Assembly (NCBI GenBank): GCA_905236755.1
Contig: CAJOCR010000013.1
Span: 53,335-117,334, forward strand
Direction: 5' to 3'
Length of the DNA stretch: 64,000 nt
From: an uncultured Prevotella sp.
GTDB taxonomy: Bacteria; Bacteroidota; Bacteroidia; Bacteroidales; Bacteroidaceae
Shown: piece by piece, positions 28,501-35,978 of the stretch
Layout: the number at the start of each line of letters is the position of its first letter
Numbering within the stretch: the stretch's first letter is position 1
Notes under the pieces: generated by a model
Told to the model about the DNA's origin: nothing
Databases searched by the model: none
What the model saw: the letters and a program-made list of their open reading frames with translations, nothing else
Program-made: the position numbers and the translations under genes

Positions 28501-28753
28501 ATATTGGCCATCAGAGGAAGGACAGCAGCCTCAGGCTCTTGACTTGCTTCACGAAAAGAAGATAGATATGGTTGTAAATATTCCAAAGGATCTTACTCCA
28601 CGTGAGCTTACCAATGGATATAAGATTCGTCGTGCAGCTATCGATCTTAACATACCTCTTATTACAAATAGTAGATTAGCAAGTTCGTTCATTAATGCCT
28701 TTACAACATTATCGCTTGATGATATTGATATAAAAGCATGGGGTGAATATTAA
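25529..28753 (+). CDS. carB: Carbamoyl-phosphate synthase large subunit
   Basis: 1074 residues, the full usual length. Two homologous synthetase halves are visible: L-L-L-G-S-G-A-L-K-I-G-E-A-G-E-F-D-Y-S-G and, near residue 560, V-L-G-S-G-A-Y-R-I-G-S-S-V-E-F-D-W. Each is followed by an ATP-grasp module (V-R-A-A-Y-A-L-G-G-L-G-S-G and V-R-P-S-Y-V-L-S-G-A-A-M). The last 140 residues form the MGS-like allosteric domain (L-F-A-T-G-G-T-S-K-Y-L). It makes carbamoyl phosphate from bicarbonate, two ATP and ammonia tunnelled from CarA. Confidence 0.97.
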   Translation: MKDNSIKKVLLLGSGALKIGEAGEFDYSGSQALKALREEGVETVLINPNIATVQTSEGVADQIYFLPVQPYFVERVIQKEKPDGILLSFGGQTALNCGVELQQSGILDKYNVKVLGTPVAAIMNTEDRELFVERLDEIDVKTIKSEACENIEQARKAAKEVGYPVIVRAAYALGGLGSGFADNEEELNVLCEKAFSFSPQVLVEKSLKGWKEIEYEVVRDRYDNCITVCNMENFDPLGIHTGESIVIAPSQTLTNSEYHKLRALSIKIVRHIGIVGECNVQYAFDPESEDYRVIEVNARLSRSSALASKATGYPLAFVAAKLGMGYGLFELKNSVTKTTSAFFEPALDYVVCKIPRWDLSKFRGVDKELGSSMKSVGEVMAVGRNFEEAIQKGLRMIGQGMHGFVGNKELKIEDIDAALREPTDKRVFVISKAMHKGYTVDQIHDLTKIDKWFLNKLKHIIDIDEELKKCNINTLEKELLRTAKVYGFTDFQIARAVGLEKDFDNMHKASLVVRNLRKNYGILPVVKQIDTLAAEYPAQTNYLYVTYSGVKSDISFERDDRSIIVLGSGAYRIGSSVEFDWCGVQALNTIGKAGYRSIMINYNPETVSTDYDMCDRLYFDELTFERVMDIIDMECPHGVIVSTGGQIPNNLAMHLDEQNVPILGTSAKDIDNAEDRAKFSAMLTNNNINQPEWSALTSMADIDAFVERVGFPVLVRPSYVLSGAAMNICSNEDELKRFLQLAANVSAEHPVVVSKFIEHAKEIEFDAVAKNGEIIAYAISEHIEFAGVHSGDATIEFPPQKLYVETVRRIKRVSRQIAQALHINGPFNIQYMARENDILVIECNLRASRSFPFVSKVLKINLIELATKIMLGLPVEKPKKNLFDLDYVGIKASQFSFNRLQKADPVLGVDMSSTGEVGCLGDDTNQALLKSMLSVGHRIPKQNVMLSTGGAKQKAEMLDAAKRLKEKGYNLFATGGTSKYLTENGVENTRVYWPSEEGQQPQALDLLHEKKIDMVVNIPKDLTPRELTNGYKIRRAAIDLNIPLITNSRLASSFINAFTTLSLDDIDIKAWGEY

Positions 28754-28773
28754 TTAGTTGCATATATTTAACT

Positions 28774-28817
28774 AAAAGGCCTTGTTTTTGTTAATAAACA
28801 GAAATAAGGCCTTTTTT
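28774..28817 (+). terminator. Intrinsic terminator of carB
   Basis: AAAAGGCCTT (28774-28783) pairs with AAGGCCTTTT (28806-28815), ending in a T run. Confidence 0.85.
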
Positions 28818-28828
28818 GTTAACGTTTT

Positions 28829-28860
28829 ATTGTTAAACGTTTAAGATTTTGCTATCTTTG
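28829..28860 (+). promoter_or_regulatory. Promoter of the rprX-rprY-ftsY-rimO cluster
   Basis: ATTG (28829-28832), 20 nt, TATCTTTG (28853-28860). Two near-identical motifs (TTAACGTTT and TTAAACGTTT, 28819-28842) overlap the -33 region and could be an operator, perhaps for the response regulator encoded downstream (inference). Transcription would begin within about 12 bp of the ATG at 28878. Confidence 0.6.
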
Positions 28861-28877
28861 CAATCAAACATTAGAAC

Positions 28878-30440
28878 ATGAAGAAAAGAACCATTTGGAC
28901 AATTGCAATCATCATGGGAATGTCATTCCTTGGTCTGCTCTATCTTCAGCTTAGTTACATCCAAGAGATGGCTGACATGAAGCGAGAACAGTTTGATGAG
29001 TCGGTGAATAGAGCTCTTTATCAAGCTTCACGCAATCTTGAGCTTAATGAAACACATCGATTCCTCGAAAAGGATATTAATGAGACAGAAAGACATTCGT
29101 ATAGCGTTGATTCTGTTGGAACTCGATCAGGACAACCAAATGACGGCACTATCCAGCAGTCGCATCAGTATTCTACTGTAGGCAAGGATGGAACAATATA
29201 TTCATCTTTTGAATTAAAAACCATTACCACGAAGCCTTCTTCGCTTCCAAAGGCAATGATTCTTAAAACAGATAAGAATTCTATCTCAGAGGCAAGCAAA
29301 TCGCTTCAAGAGATCGTGAAGAATCGTTATATCTATCAGAAAGCTTTGCTTGATGAAGTAGTTTATTCTATTCTTTATTCTGCAAGCGACAAACCATTGA
29401 AGGAGCGCATTAACTTTAAGTTGCTTGATAGGGATCTTAATGCAGAATTGATGAACAACGGTATTAACATCAAATATCATTTCCGTGTGTTCACGCAAGA
29501 TGGAAGAGAAGTTTACCGTTGCCCTGATTATAGTGACGAAGGAGAGGAAAATAGCTATAGTCAGCTGCTTTTTCGCTATGATCCTCAATCTAAGATGGGC
29601 GTGGTAAAGGTGCATTTCCCAGATATGGACAGCTACATCTTCTCATCTGTTCGCTTTATGATTCCAAGTATCATCTTTACTTTGGTGTTGCTAATTACAT
29701 TCCTCTTCACCATTGTTGTGATATTCAGAAGTAAGCGTTATAGTGAGATGAAGAACGACTTCATCAATAATATGACTCATGAGCTTAAGACACCTATAGC
29801 CAGCATTTCGCTTGCAGCTCAGATGCTTAACGACAAGAGTGTTGAAAAGAGTCCTAATATGATGGCACATCTTGGAGGTGTTATTAATGATGAATCAAAG
29901 CGTTTACGCTTCCTTGTTGAGAAGGTTCTCCAAATGAGTATGTATGATCGCAAAAAGGCTGTCTTGAAGAAACGTGAGATTGATCTCAACGAGATGGTTG
30001 AGAATATCGGAAACTCATTCACTTTGCGTGTGGAACATACTGGTGGGAAGGTGTTTACCGAGATAGAAGCTGTTGACTCAACAATATATGTTGATGATAT
30101 GCATTTCCAGAATGTTATCTTTAATCTTCTTGACAATGCGGTAAAATATCGTAAACCAGAACAGCCTCTTAATGTGTATATCCGAACATGGAATGATGGC
30201 GATAAAGTTTGTGTGAGCATTCGTGATACAGGACAGGGAATACGCAAGGAGAACGTTAAGAAGATCTTTGAAAAGTTCTATCGCGTTCATACTGGCAACA
30301 AACATGATGTTAAGGGCTTTGGTCTTGGACTTGCCTATGTACGCAAGATGGTTGACCTTCACGATGGATCTATCCATGTGGATAGTGAATATGGCAAGGG
30401 TACAACATTCACAATTAAAATGCCATTTGTGGAAGGGTGA
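28878..30440 (+). CDS. rprX: Sensor histidine kinase, RprX-like
   Basis: 520 residues. A transmembrane helix at about 8-27, a periplasmic sensor region to about 260 and a second helix (about 262-285) precede a HisKA domain with H301 in M-T-H-E-L-K-T-P-I-A-S-I-S and a HATPase_c domain (N-L-L-D-N-A-V-K-Y; D-T-G-Q-G-I; G-F-G-L-G-L-A-Y-V). No HAMP domain is clear. Order and sequence style match the RprX sensor conserved in Bacteroidales, whose partner RprY follows. The signal is not readable from sequence. Confidence 0.88.
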   Translation: MKKRTIWTIAIIMGMSFLGLLYLQLSYIQEMADMKREQFDESVNRALYQASRNLELNETHRFLEKDINETERHSYSVDSVGTRSGQPNDGTIQQSHQYSTVGKDGTIYSSFELKTITTKPSSLPKAMILKTDKNSISEASKSLQEIVKNRYIYQKALLDEVVYSILYSASDKPLKERINFKLLDRDLNAELMNNGINIKYHFRVFTQDGREVYRCPDYSDEGEENSYSQLLFRYDPQSKMGVVKVHFPDMDSYIFSSVRFMIPSIIFTLVLLITFLFTIVVIFRSKRYSEMKNDFINNMTHELKTPIASISLAAQMLNDKSVEKSPNMMAHLGGVINDESKRLRFLVEKVLQMSMYDRKKAVLKKREIDLNEMVENIGNSFTLRVEHTGGKVFTEIEAVDSTIYVDDMHFQNVIFNLLDNAVKYRKPEQPLNVYIRTWNDGDKVCVSIRDTGQGIRKENVKKIFEKFYRVHTGNKHDVKGFGLGLAYVRKMVDLHDGSIHVDSEYGKGTTFTIKMPFVEG

Positions 30441-30504
30441 TTTGAATAAGAGAATAAATAATAAATTTAGAATAAGAAGTATTAATCATAAAAATCCTAC
30501 GATT

Positions 30505-31206
30505 ATGGAAGAGAAACTGAAAATTCTTTTGTGCGAAGACGATGAAAACTTAGGTATGTTGCTTCGCGAGTATCTGCAGGCTAAGGGCTTTTCTGCAACA
30601 CTTTGTCCTGACGGTGAAGTTGGTTACAAGGAGTTCTTGAAGAACAAATACGATATCTGTGTGCTTGATGTGATGATGCCAAAGAAGGATGGATTCACTC
30701 TTGCTCAGGAGATTCGTCAGGCAAATGCCGAAATTCCAATTATTTTCCTCACAGCTAAGACTTTGAAGGATGATATTCTTGAAGGTTTCAAAATTGGTGC
30801 AGACGATTATATTACCAAGCCTTTCTCTATGGAGGAGCTTGTATTCCGTATTGAGGCTATTCTCCGTCGTGTACGTGGTAAGAAGAATAAGGAATCTACT
30901 CTTTACAACATTGGTAAGTTCACTTTCGATACTCAGAAACAGCTTCTTGTTATTGGTGAAAAGCAGACAAAGCTTACAACCAAGGAGAATGAACTTCTTG
31001 CTCTTCTCTGTTCTCATCGCAATGAAATTCTTCAGCGTGATTTCGCTTTGAAGACAATCTGGATTGATGATAACTATTTCAACGCTCGTTCTATGGATGT
31101 ATATATTACTAAGTTGCGCAAGCACCTCAAGGACGATGATCAGATTGAAATTATCAATATTCATGGTAAGGGTTATAAACTTATTACACCTGAGGAAGAG
31201 GCATAA
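30505..31206 (+). CDS. rprY: OmpR-family response regulator, RprY-like
   Basis: 233 residues from the ATG at 30505 (M-E-E-K-L-K-I-L-L-C-E-D-D-E). The frame is open further upstream, but only within the kinase gene, so the longer version is not real. The receiver domain has the acidic pair E-D-D, phosphoacceptor D55 in V-L-D-V-M-M-P, T in L-T-A-K and K in T-K-P-F-S. The C-terminal winged helix (about 135-230) ends I-H-G-K-G-Y-K-L. Its stop overlaps the ftsY start by one base (TAATG), linking signal transduction to the secretion GTPase gene. Confidence 0.9.
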   Translation: MEEKLKILLCEDDENLGMLLREYLQAKGFSATLCPDGEVGYKEFLKNKYDICVLDVMMPKKDGFTLAQEIRQANAEIPIIFLTAKTLKDDILEGFKIGADDYITKPFSMEELVFRIEAILRRVRGKKNKESTLYNIGKFTFDTQKQLLVIGEKQTKLTTKENELLALLCSHRNEILQRDFALKTIWIDDNYFNARSMDVYITKLRKHLKDDDQIEIINIHGKGYKLITPEEEA

Positions 31207-32171
31207 TGAGTATATTCGGATTATTTAGTAAAAAGAAAAAAGAGACGCTCGACAAGGGTTTGGAAAAAACCAAGTCGAGTGTCTTCGATAAGTTGTCTCG
31301 TGCTATTGCTGGTAAGACTAAGGTTGACGATGATGTTCTTGACAACCTTGAGGAAGTGCTTATTACAAGTGATGTGGGCGTAGATACTACATTGAAGATT
31401 ATTGAGCGTATCGAAGAGCGTGTTGCTCGCGATAAGTATGTTTCTACATCAGAGCTCAATGGTATTCTTCGTGATGAGATTGCGTCTTTATTGGCAGAGA
31501 ATAACACTGAAGATAATGATAATTGGGATTTACCTACCGATCACAAACCGTATGTAATTCTTGTTGTGGGCGTTAATGGAGTAGGTAAGACTACTACTAT
31601 CGGTAAACTTGCTTATCAATTCAAGAATGCAGGCAAGAAAGTTTATCTTGGTGCTGCTGATACTTTCCGTGCTGCTGCTGTAGAGCAGATTAGCATCTGG
31701 GGAGAGCGAGTAGGTGTTCCTGTTATTAAGCAACAGATGGGTGCTGACCCTGCGAGTGTGGCTTTTGATACTCTTCAGAGTGCTAAGGCTAATGGTGCAG
31801 ATGTGGTACTCATAGATACTGCTGGTCGTCTGCATAATAAGGTGGGTCTTATGAATGAGCTCAAGAAAATCAAGGATGTAATGAAAAAGATTCTTCCTGA
31901 GGCTCCTGATGAGGTTATGCTTGTGCTTGATGGCTCTACAGGTCAGAATGCCTTTGAACAGGCTAAACAGTTCTCTGCCGTTACAAATATCACTTCTCTT
32001 GCTATTACCAAACTTGATGGAACAGCCAAGGGTGGTGTTGTTATAGGCATTAGCGACCAGCTAAAGGTTCCTGTAAAATATATTGGTTTGGGTGAGCAGA
32101 TGGAAGATCTGCAACTTTTCAACCGACGTGAATTCGTAGATAGCTTGTTTAATGAAAAAGAATCAGATTGA
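31206..32171 (+). CDS. ftsY: Signal recognition particle receptor FtsY
   Basis: 321 residues: a short charged N-terminus, the helical N domain, and the SRP-type GTPase G domain with G1 in G-V-N-G-V-G-K-T-T-T (about 120-130), D-T-A-G-R-L-H-N-K, T-K-L-D-G-T-A-K-G-G and the C-terminal G-L-G-E-Q-M-E-D-L. It receives SRP-ribosome complexes at the membrane for co-translational insertion. The acidic A domain of the E. coli form is absent, as usual in this phylum. rimO begins 20 nt inside its 3' end. Confidence 0.96.
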   Translation: MSIFGLFSKKKKETLDKGLEKTKSSVFDKLSRAIAGKTKVDDDVLDNLEEVLITSDVGVDTTLKIIERIEERVARDKYVSTSELNGILRDEIASLLAENNTEDNDNWDLPTDHKPYVILVVGVNGVGKTTTIGKLAYQFKNAGKKVYLGAADTFRAAAVEQISIWGERVGVPVIKQQMGADPASVAFDTLQSAKANGADVVLIDTAGRLHNKVGLMNELKKIKDVMKKILPEAPDEVMLVLDGSTGQNAFEQAKQFSAVTNITSLAITKLDGTAKGGVVIGISDQLKVPVKYIGLGEQMEDLQLFNRREFVDSLFNEKESD

Positions 32172-33468
32172 TATTATAACGATGGGTTGTTCAAAGAATC
32201 TTGTTGATTCTGAACAGCTCATGCGTAAATTTGAAAATCAAGGATACGTATGTGTTCATGATAGCGAAAACCCTGAGGGTGAGACAGTTGTCATCAATAC
32301 TTGTGGATTTATAGAAACAGCTAAGGAAGAGAGTATCAATACAATACTTGAATTCGTTGAAGCAAAGAAAGAAGGTCGCCTAAAACATGTTTATGTGATG
32401 GGATGCCTTTCTCAGCGTTATAAGGATGAGCTTGAAGAGAGCATTCCTGAGGTAGATAAGTTCTATGGAAAATTTAACTATACACAATTGCTTTCTGATC
32501 TTGGACCTGCCGAGGGCTTTAATCCTGATGGACATACAGCAAAGCGCTTGCAACGTGCAGTCACAACTCCTTCGCACTATGCTTATGTAAAGATTGCAGA
32601 AGGATGCGACCGTCATTGTGCTTATTGTGCTATACCTATAATAACAGGTAAGCACACTTCTCGTCCTATGGATGAGATTCTTGATGAGGTGCGTGCGCTT
32701 GTTGCTGAGGGTGTTAAAGAGTTTCAGGTTATTGCCCAGGAACTAACTTATTATGGTGTGGATATTGATGGAAAGCATCATATTACGGAACTTATCAGTA
32801 GAATGGCCGATATTCCTGGCGTAGAGTGGATACGTTTACACTATGCTTATCCAAACCAGTTCCCAATGGATCTTCTTGATGTGATGCGTGAGAAGCCAAA
32901 TGTGTGCAACTATCTTGATATTGCTCTTCAGCATATCTCTGACCACATGCTTGATCGTATGCATCGTCATGTAAGCAAGCAGGAAACAATAGATCTTCTT
33001 AAGACTATTCGTGAGCGTGTACCAGGAATTTGTATCCGTACAACGTTGATGGTTGGTTTCCCTGGGGAAACCGACGAGGATTTCAGCGAACTGATGGAAT
33101 TTGTTCGTGAAGCTCGTTTTGACCGTATGGGTGCTTTTGCTTATTCTGAAGAAGAGGGCACCTTTAGCGCCAAGCACTATGAAGATGATGTGCCTGAGGA
33201 TGTAAAACAGGCACGACTTGATGAACTTATGGACTTGCAGCAGGAGATTTCTGCTCAGGTACAGGCTGAGAAGGTTGGTCGAACGATGAAAGTAATTATC
33301 GACCGCAAGGAAGGTGAATACTATGTTGGACGTACCGAATATTGTTCGCCAGAGGTTGACCCAGAAGTTCTTATTCCTGTAGCTGAGGGCGAGCTGAAGA
33401 TAGGTGAGTTCTATCAGGTGAACATTAAAAATAGTGACGATTTTGATCTCTATGGATCGGTGTGTTGA
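32152..33468 (+). CDS. rimO: Ribosomal protein S12 methylthiotransferase RimO
   Basis: 438 residues. An N-terminal MTTase domain with C13, C51 and C85 binds one 4Fe-4S cluster; the radical SAM domain carries C152-x-x-x-C156-x-x-C159; a TRAM domain lies at the C-terminus. It methylthiolates an aspartate of ribosomal protein S12. The motif M-G-C-S-K-N-L-V-D-S-E favours RimO over MiaB. It overlaps ftsY by 20 nt and is followed by a hairpin. Confidence 0.94.
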   Translation: MKKNQIDIITMGCSKNLVDSEQLMRKFENQGYVCVHDSENPEGETVVINTCGFIETAKEESINTILEFVEAKKEGRLKHVYVMGCLSQRYKDELEESIPEVDKFYGKFNYTQLLSDLGPAEGFNPDGHTAKRLQRAVTTPSHYAYVKIAEGCDRHCAYCAIPIITGKHTSRPMDEILDEVRALVAEGVKEFQVIAQELTYYGVDIDGKHHITELISRMADIPGVEWIRLHYAYPNQFPMDLLDVMREKPNVCNYLDIALQHISDHMLDRMHRHVSKQETIDLLKTIRERVPGICIRTTLMVGFPGETDEDFSELMEFVREARFDRMGAFAYSEEEGTFSAKHYEDDVPEDVKQARLDELMDLQQEISAQVQAEKVGRTMKVIIDRKEGEYYVGRTEYCSPEVDPEVLIPVAEGELKIGEFYQVNIKNSDDFDLYGSVC

Positions 33469-33520
33469 TATAGATTCAATATAGACGGATTATAGAGGCA
33501 TTATAGAGGTGTTGTTTTAT

Positions 33521-33543
33521 GGTGGAACAGAGTTCCACCTTTA
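33521..33543 (+). terminator. Hairpin after rimO
   Basis: GGTGGAAC (33521-33528) and GTTCCACC (33532-33539) form a perfect stem with an AGA loop, followed by only three T residues. It lies 18 bp before the HU gene, so it may lower rather than abolish read-through. Confidence 0.55.
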
Positions 33544-33560
33544 CAAATTAAGTAATAATT

Positions 33561-33851
33561 ATGAACAACAAGGAGTTTATAGCCGAACTCTCACAACGAA
33601 GTGGTTACACTCAGACCGACACCCAGAAATTGGTGAAGACTCTCATCGATAGTATGGCGGATGAGTTTCAGAAAGGAGAGGGAGTGCAAATATCAGGATT
33701 CGGTTCTTTTGAAGTGAAGAAACGAATGGAACGAGTTGTCGTTAATCCCGGAACAGGAAAACGTCAGCTTGTGCCACCAAAACTTGTGCTTAACTTCAAG
33801 CCTGTTGCTTCGTTGAAGGCTCAAATAAAGAAAGGAGGTAACGATGAGTAG
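33561..33851 (+). CDS. HU-family DNA-binding protein
   Basis: 96 residues, a complete HU/IHF subunit: N-terminal dimerisation helices (E-F-I-A-E-L-S-Q-R-S-G-Y), the G-F-G-S-F turn and the DNA-clamping arm with N-P-G-T-G in the N-P-x-T-G position. It bends and compacts DNA as a dimer. Its last 8 bases overlap the next gene, whose product also begins with a HU domain, so the two could be made together and might form a heterodimer (inference). Confidence 0.93.
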   Translation: MNNKEFIAELSQRSGYTQTDTQKLVKTLIDSMADEFQKGEGVQISGFGSFEVKKRMERVVVNPGTGKRQLVPPKLVLNFKPVASLKAQIKKGGNDE

Positions 33852-35316
33852 TTTAAAAGAACTTTCTCGCAGCCTCACTCGTTATGGTCTTAAAGTAAGT
33901 GATGCAGAGGAGTTTGCATCTATCTTGGTAGATGTTCTAAACGAGGGATTGCGTACAGATAAGCAAGTTAAGGTTAAAGGACTTGGTACTTTTAAGGTTA
34001 CAAGTGTTAGCTCACGTGAAAGTGTTAATGTGAATACCGGAGAGCGTATTGTTCTTGATGGTCACGACAAGATTTCTTTCACTCCTGACGCTACAATGCG
34101 TGATATTGTTAATGCTCCTTTTGCTCAGTTCGAAACGGTCAACATTGACGATGATACCGATATTTCAAAACTTGAAGAGCCTGTAGTGGAGGAAGCTCCT
34201 GTTGCAGAAGAGTTAGAAAAGCCTGCTGTAGAAGAAACAGCAGTTCCTAAGACAGAGGCAACAGTAGTTGATTCCCAACCTGTAGTAGAAGAAAAAACTG
34301 CGCCAACTTTAAGTGGGGCTGTTGCTCAACCTACAGATAAACCAAAGGCAGAGCCTGTGGTTGAAGAAACTCATGGGGTTAAGGAAACAAAGGTTGAAAC
34401 TGTTGCTTCAGTTACTACAAAAGTTGCTGACGAGGAGCCAGCAAAGGCTGTAGCACAACCAGCAAAGGCTGAAACTGTAAAGCCTGCAACAGTTGCCGTA
34501 GTTGAACAACCTACAGAAGAAGAGCATGCTGAAATTGCAGAAGAAGAAACTGATAATGAAAAGACAGAAAAGCGTTCTTTCCTTGTTCCGCTTCTCTTCT
34601 CGCTTATCATACTTATTCTATTAGGTGGAGGCTTTGCTATTTATCGCCTGATGGGTGAGCTCAACCGAAGTAACGAACGTCTTGATAGTTTGATTATTCA
34701 GCTGAATTCAAATAAACAGGCAGCTAAGCCTGCAGCTCAGGTTGACACTCTTTCTGTTGCTACTCAGCCAACAGAAAATGTTAAAACCGATGAGATTCTT
34801 GCAGAGCAAGCTAAAGCACAGAAGGCTGCAGAAGAAAAAGTTCGTAAGGCAGCAGCAGAAGAGGCAGCTAAGCAGAAAGCAAGCGCTACTCAGCCAGCAC
34901 CTCAGCAAAAGGCTACAAAAGCAAAGTCTGTGGCTGAAGAGCCTGTTAATGTGCAGCCAGAGAAACTTTCTCTTCTTGAGAAGGCAAAGATAAAGGCTGC
35001 TGCCCTTAAGCGTGCAACACAGAAAGGCATCAACGATGGTAAGCAGAAAGTAAACGATGCAAAGGAATCGTTGGTTGGAGAGCATGATAAGTATGTTGTA
35101 GCCAATAATTACGATGCACGTGTACGTACAGGTGCGTATAAGATTGTTGGAATTTCGCATATTGTGAAAGTAAAGCCAGGACAGACTCTTACAAGCATTT
35201 CTCGCACCTATTTAGGGCCAGGTATGGAGTGTTATCTTGAGGCTGTTAATGGTACAAGTACTTTCAAAGAAGGACAGATAATCAAGATTCCAGAGTTAAA
35301 GCTTAAGAAGAAGTAA
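33844..35316 (+). CDS. HU domain-transmembrane-LysM-like fusion protein
   Basis: 490 residues with an uncommon order of parts. Residues 1-85 are a HU/IHF-like domain (L-G-T-F-K-V, then N-V-N-T-G-E in the DNA-arm position). Residues 95-243 are an acidic, Pro/Val/Glu-rich linker. Residues 246-267 are a single strong transmembrane helix preceded by K-R. After it come a likely coiled coil, an Ala/Lys/Glu-rich helix and, at 439-490, a LysM-like domain (V-K-P-G-Q-T-L-T-S-I-S-R-T-Y-L, E-G-Q-I-I-K-I-P). With HU in the cytoplasm and LysM in the periplasm it could tie the nucleoid to peptidoglycan. Domain calls are from motifs; the role is inferred. Confidence 0.8.
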   Translation: MSSLKELSRSLTRYGLKVSDAEEFASILVDVLNEGLRTDKQVKVKGLGTFKVTSVSSRESVNVNTGERIVLDGHDKISFTPDATMRDIVNAPFAQFETVNIDDDTDISKLEEPVVEEAPVAEELEKPAVEETAVPKTEATVVDSQPVVEEKTAPTLSGAVAQPTDKPKAEPVVEETHGVKETKVETVASVTTKVADEEPAKAVAQPAKAETVKPATVAVVEQPTEEEHAEIAEEETDNEKTEKRSFLVPLLFSLIILILLGGGFAIYRLMGELNRSNERLDSLIIQLNSNKQAAKPAAQVDTLSVATQPTENVKTDEILAEQAKAQKAAEEKVRKAAAEEAAKQKASATQPAPQQKATKAKSVAEEPVNVQPEKLSLLEKAKIKAAALKRATQKGINDGKQKVNDAKESLVGEHDKYVVANNYDARVRTGAYKIVGISHIVKVKPGQTLTSISRTYLGPGMECYLEAVNGTSTFKEGQIIKIPELKLKKK

Positions 35317-35333
35317 ACAACTCTTAAAATGTG

Positions 35334-35416
35334 TTGTGTGCGCACACAAAATAATGATATAAATCAAGAATTTGCTAAAAATACATTAAATAAATCATAA
35401 TTGTTTGCGCACACAG
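35334..35416. promoter_or_regulatory. Two related palindromic operator-like sites
   Basis: TTGTGTGCGCACACAA (35334-35349) is a perfect palindrome. TTGTTTGCGCACACAG (35401-35416) is a near copy (14 of 16 positions), with its centre 67 bp downstream. The second overlaps the -33 TTTG of the promoter at 35404-35435, so a protein bound there would block RNA polymerase. The cognate regulator is not identifiable. Confidence 0.55.
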
Positions 35417-35435
35417 AATTTTATTCATACCTTTG
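35404..35435 (+). promoter_or_regulatory. Promoter of candidate small RNA
   Basis: TTTG (35404-35407), exactly 20 nt, TACCTTTG (35428-35435). The -33 element lies inside the second palindrome. Confidence 0.65.
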
Positions 35436-35441
35436 CAAACG

Positions 35442-35698
35442 TAATCAGAACGGTACACGATTTAATTCTTCCGTTTATGATTTATTATAAAAATGATTGT
35501 TTAGGTTAGTAGTAATAATAGATTTAGGTTTTTAGTTATTAGGTTTTAAGATTGTTTAGGAAATAGGTTTTAGTTAAGGTAAAAACAAGATTGTTAAGGA
35601 TAGGATAACAAAACGTGCGAAACGTCGCACATTCTTTTGAAAATAAAAATTTCACAAGATAAAAGAACTGTAGAGTAGTGATACCCTGCAGTTTTTTT
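35442..35698 (+). ncRNA. Candidate non-coding RNA of about 255 nt
   Basis: The stretch is bounded by a consensus promoter and an intrinsic terminator and holds no open frame longer than about ten codons. Three copies of GATTGTTTAGG or a close variant (35495, 35550, 35589) and a tight hairpin, GTGCGA/TCGCAC with an AACG loop (35615-35630), precede the terminator. Because the fimbrillin operon has its own promoter downstream, this is probably a separate RNA rather than only a 5' leader. Its identity (6S-like, regulatory sRNA or other) cannot be settled by eye. Confidence 0.4.
35666..35698 (+). terminator. Intrinsic terminator of candidate small RNA
   Basis: AACTGTAG (35666-35673) pairs with CTGCAGTT (35686-35693) with one G-U pair, followed by seven T residues. 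Confidence 0.65.
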
Positions 35699-35908
35699 AT
35701 GGCCTAAACTCAACGAGAAAAGATTTACAAAATGATTTACAAAACATAGAGAAAATGTCCTAAACGAATCCTAAATTCATCCTAAAGGATTCTCGAAGGA
35801 AAAAACTTGCTTTTTTGTTTATATTGTGCCAATAGGCAGCTTTACAAAACGCTTTATTATGGCTAAAAAGCAAAAGATGATGCCGTTTGTAATATTTTTG
35901 TTTGATAA

Positions 35909-35940
35909 TTTGTTGGATTCAGAAAAAAGAAGTACTTTTG
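35909..35940 (+). promoter_or_regulatory. Promoter of the fimbrillin operon
   Basis: TTTG (35909-35912), exactly 20 nt, TACTTTTG (35933-35940). Transcription would start near 35947. The roughly 30-nt leader contains a small hairpin (GCGG/CCGC, 35959-35971). Confidence 0.75.
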
Positions 35941-35978
35941 CAGTATAATTGACTTGTAGCGGTTTAGCCGCATAATTG

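Larger units (their letters stand above)
35317..35978. other. 660-bp non-coding region upstream of fimbrillin operon
   Basis: No protein gene is supported. In order it holds a perfect 16-bp palindrome (35334-35349), a related half-degenerate copy (35401-35416), a consensus promoter, a candidate small RNA ending in an intrinsic terminator (to 35698), three 11-bp-spaced TCCTAAA repeats (35758-35786) and a second consensus promoter (35909-35940) that serves the fimbrillin operon. Confidence 0.7.

Noticed and set aside
30223..30504. N-terminal extension of the response regulator
   Set aside because: It lies wholly within the histidine kinase gene; the receiver domain begins at the ATG at 30505.
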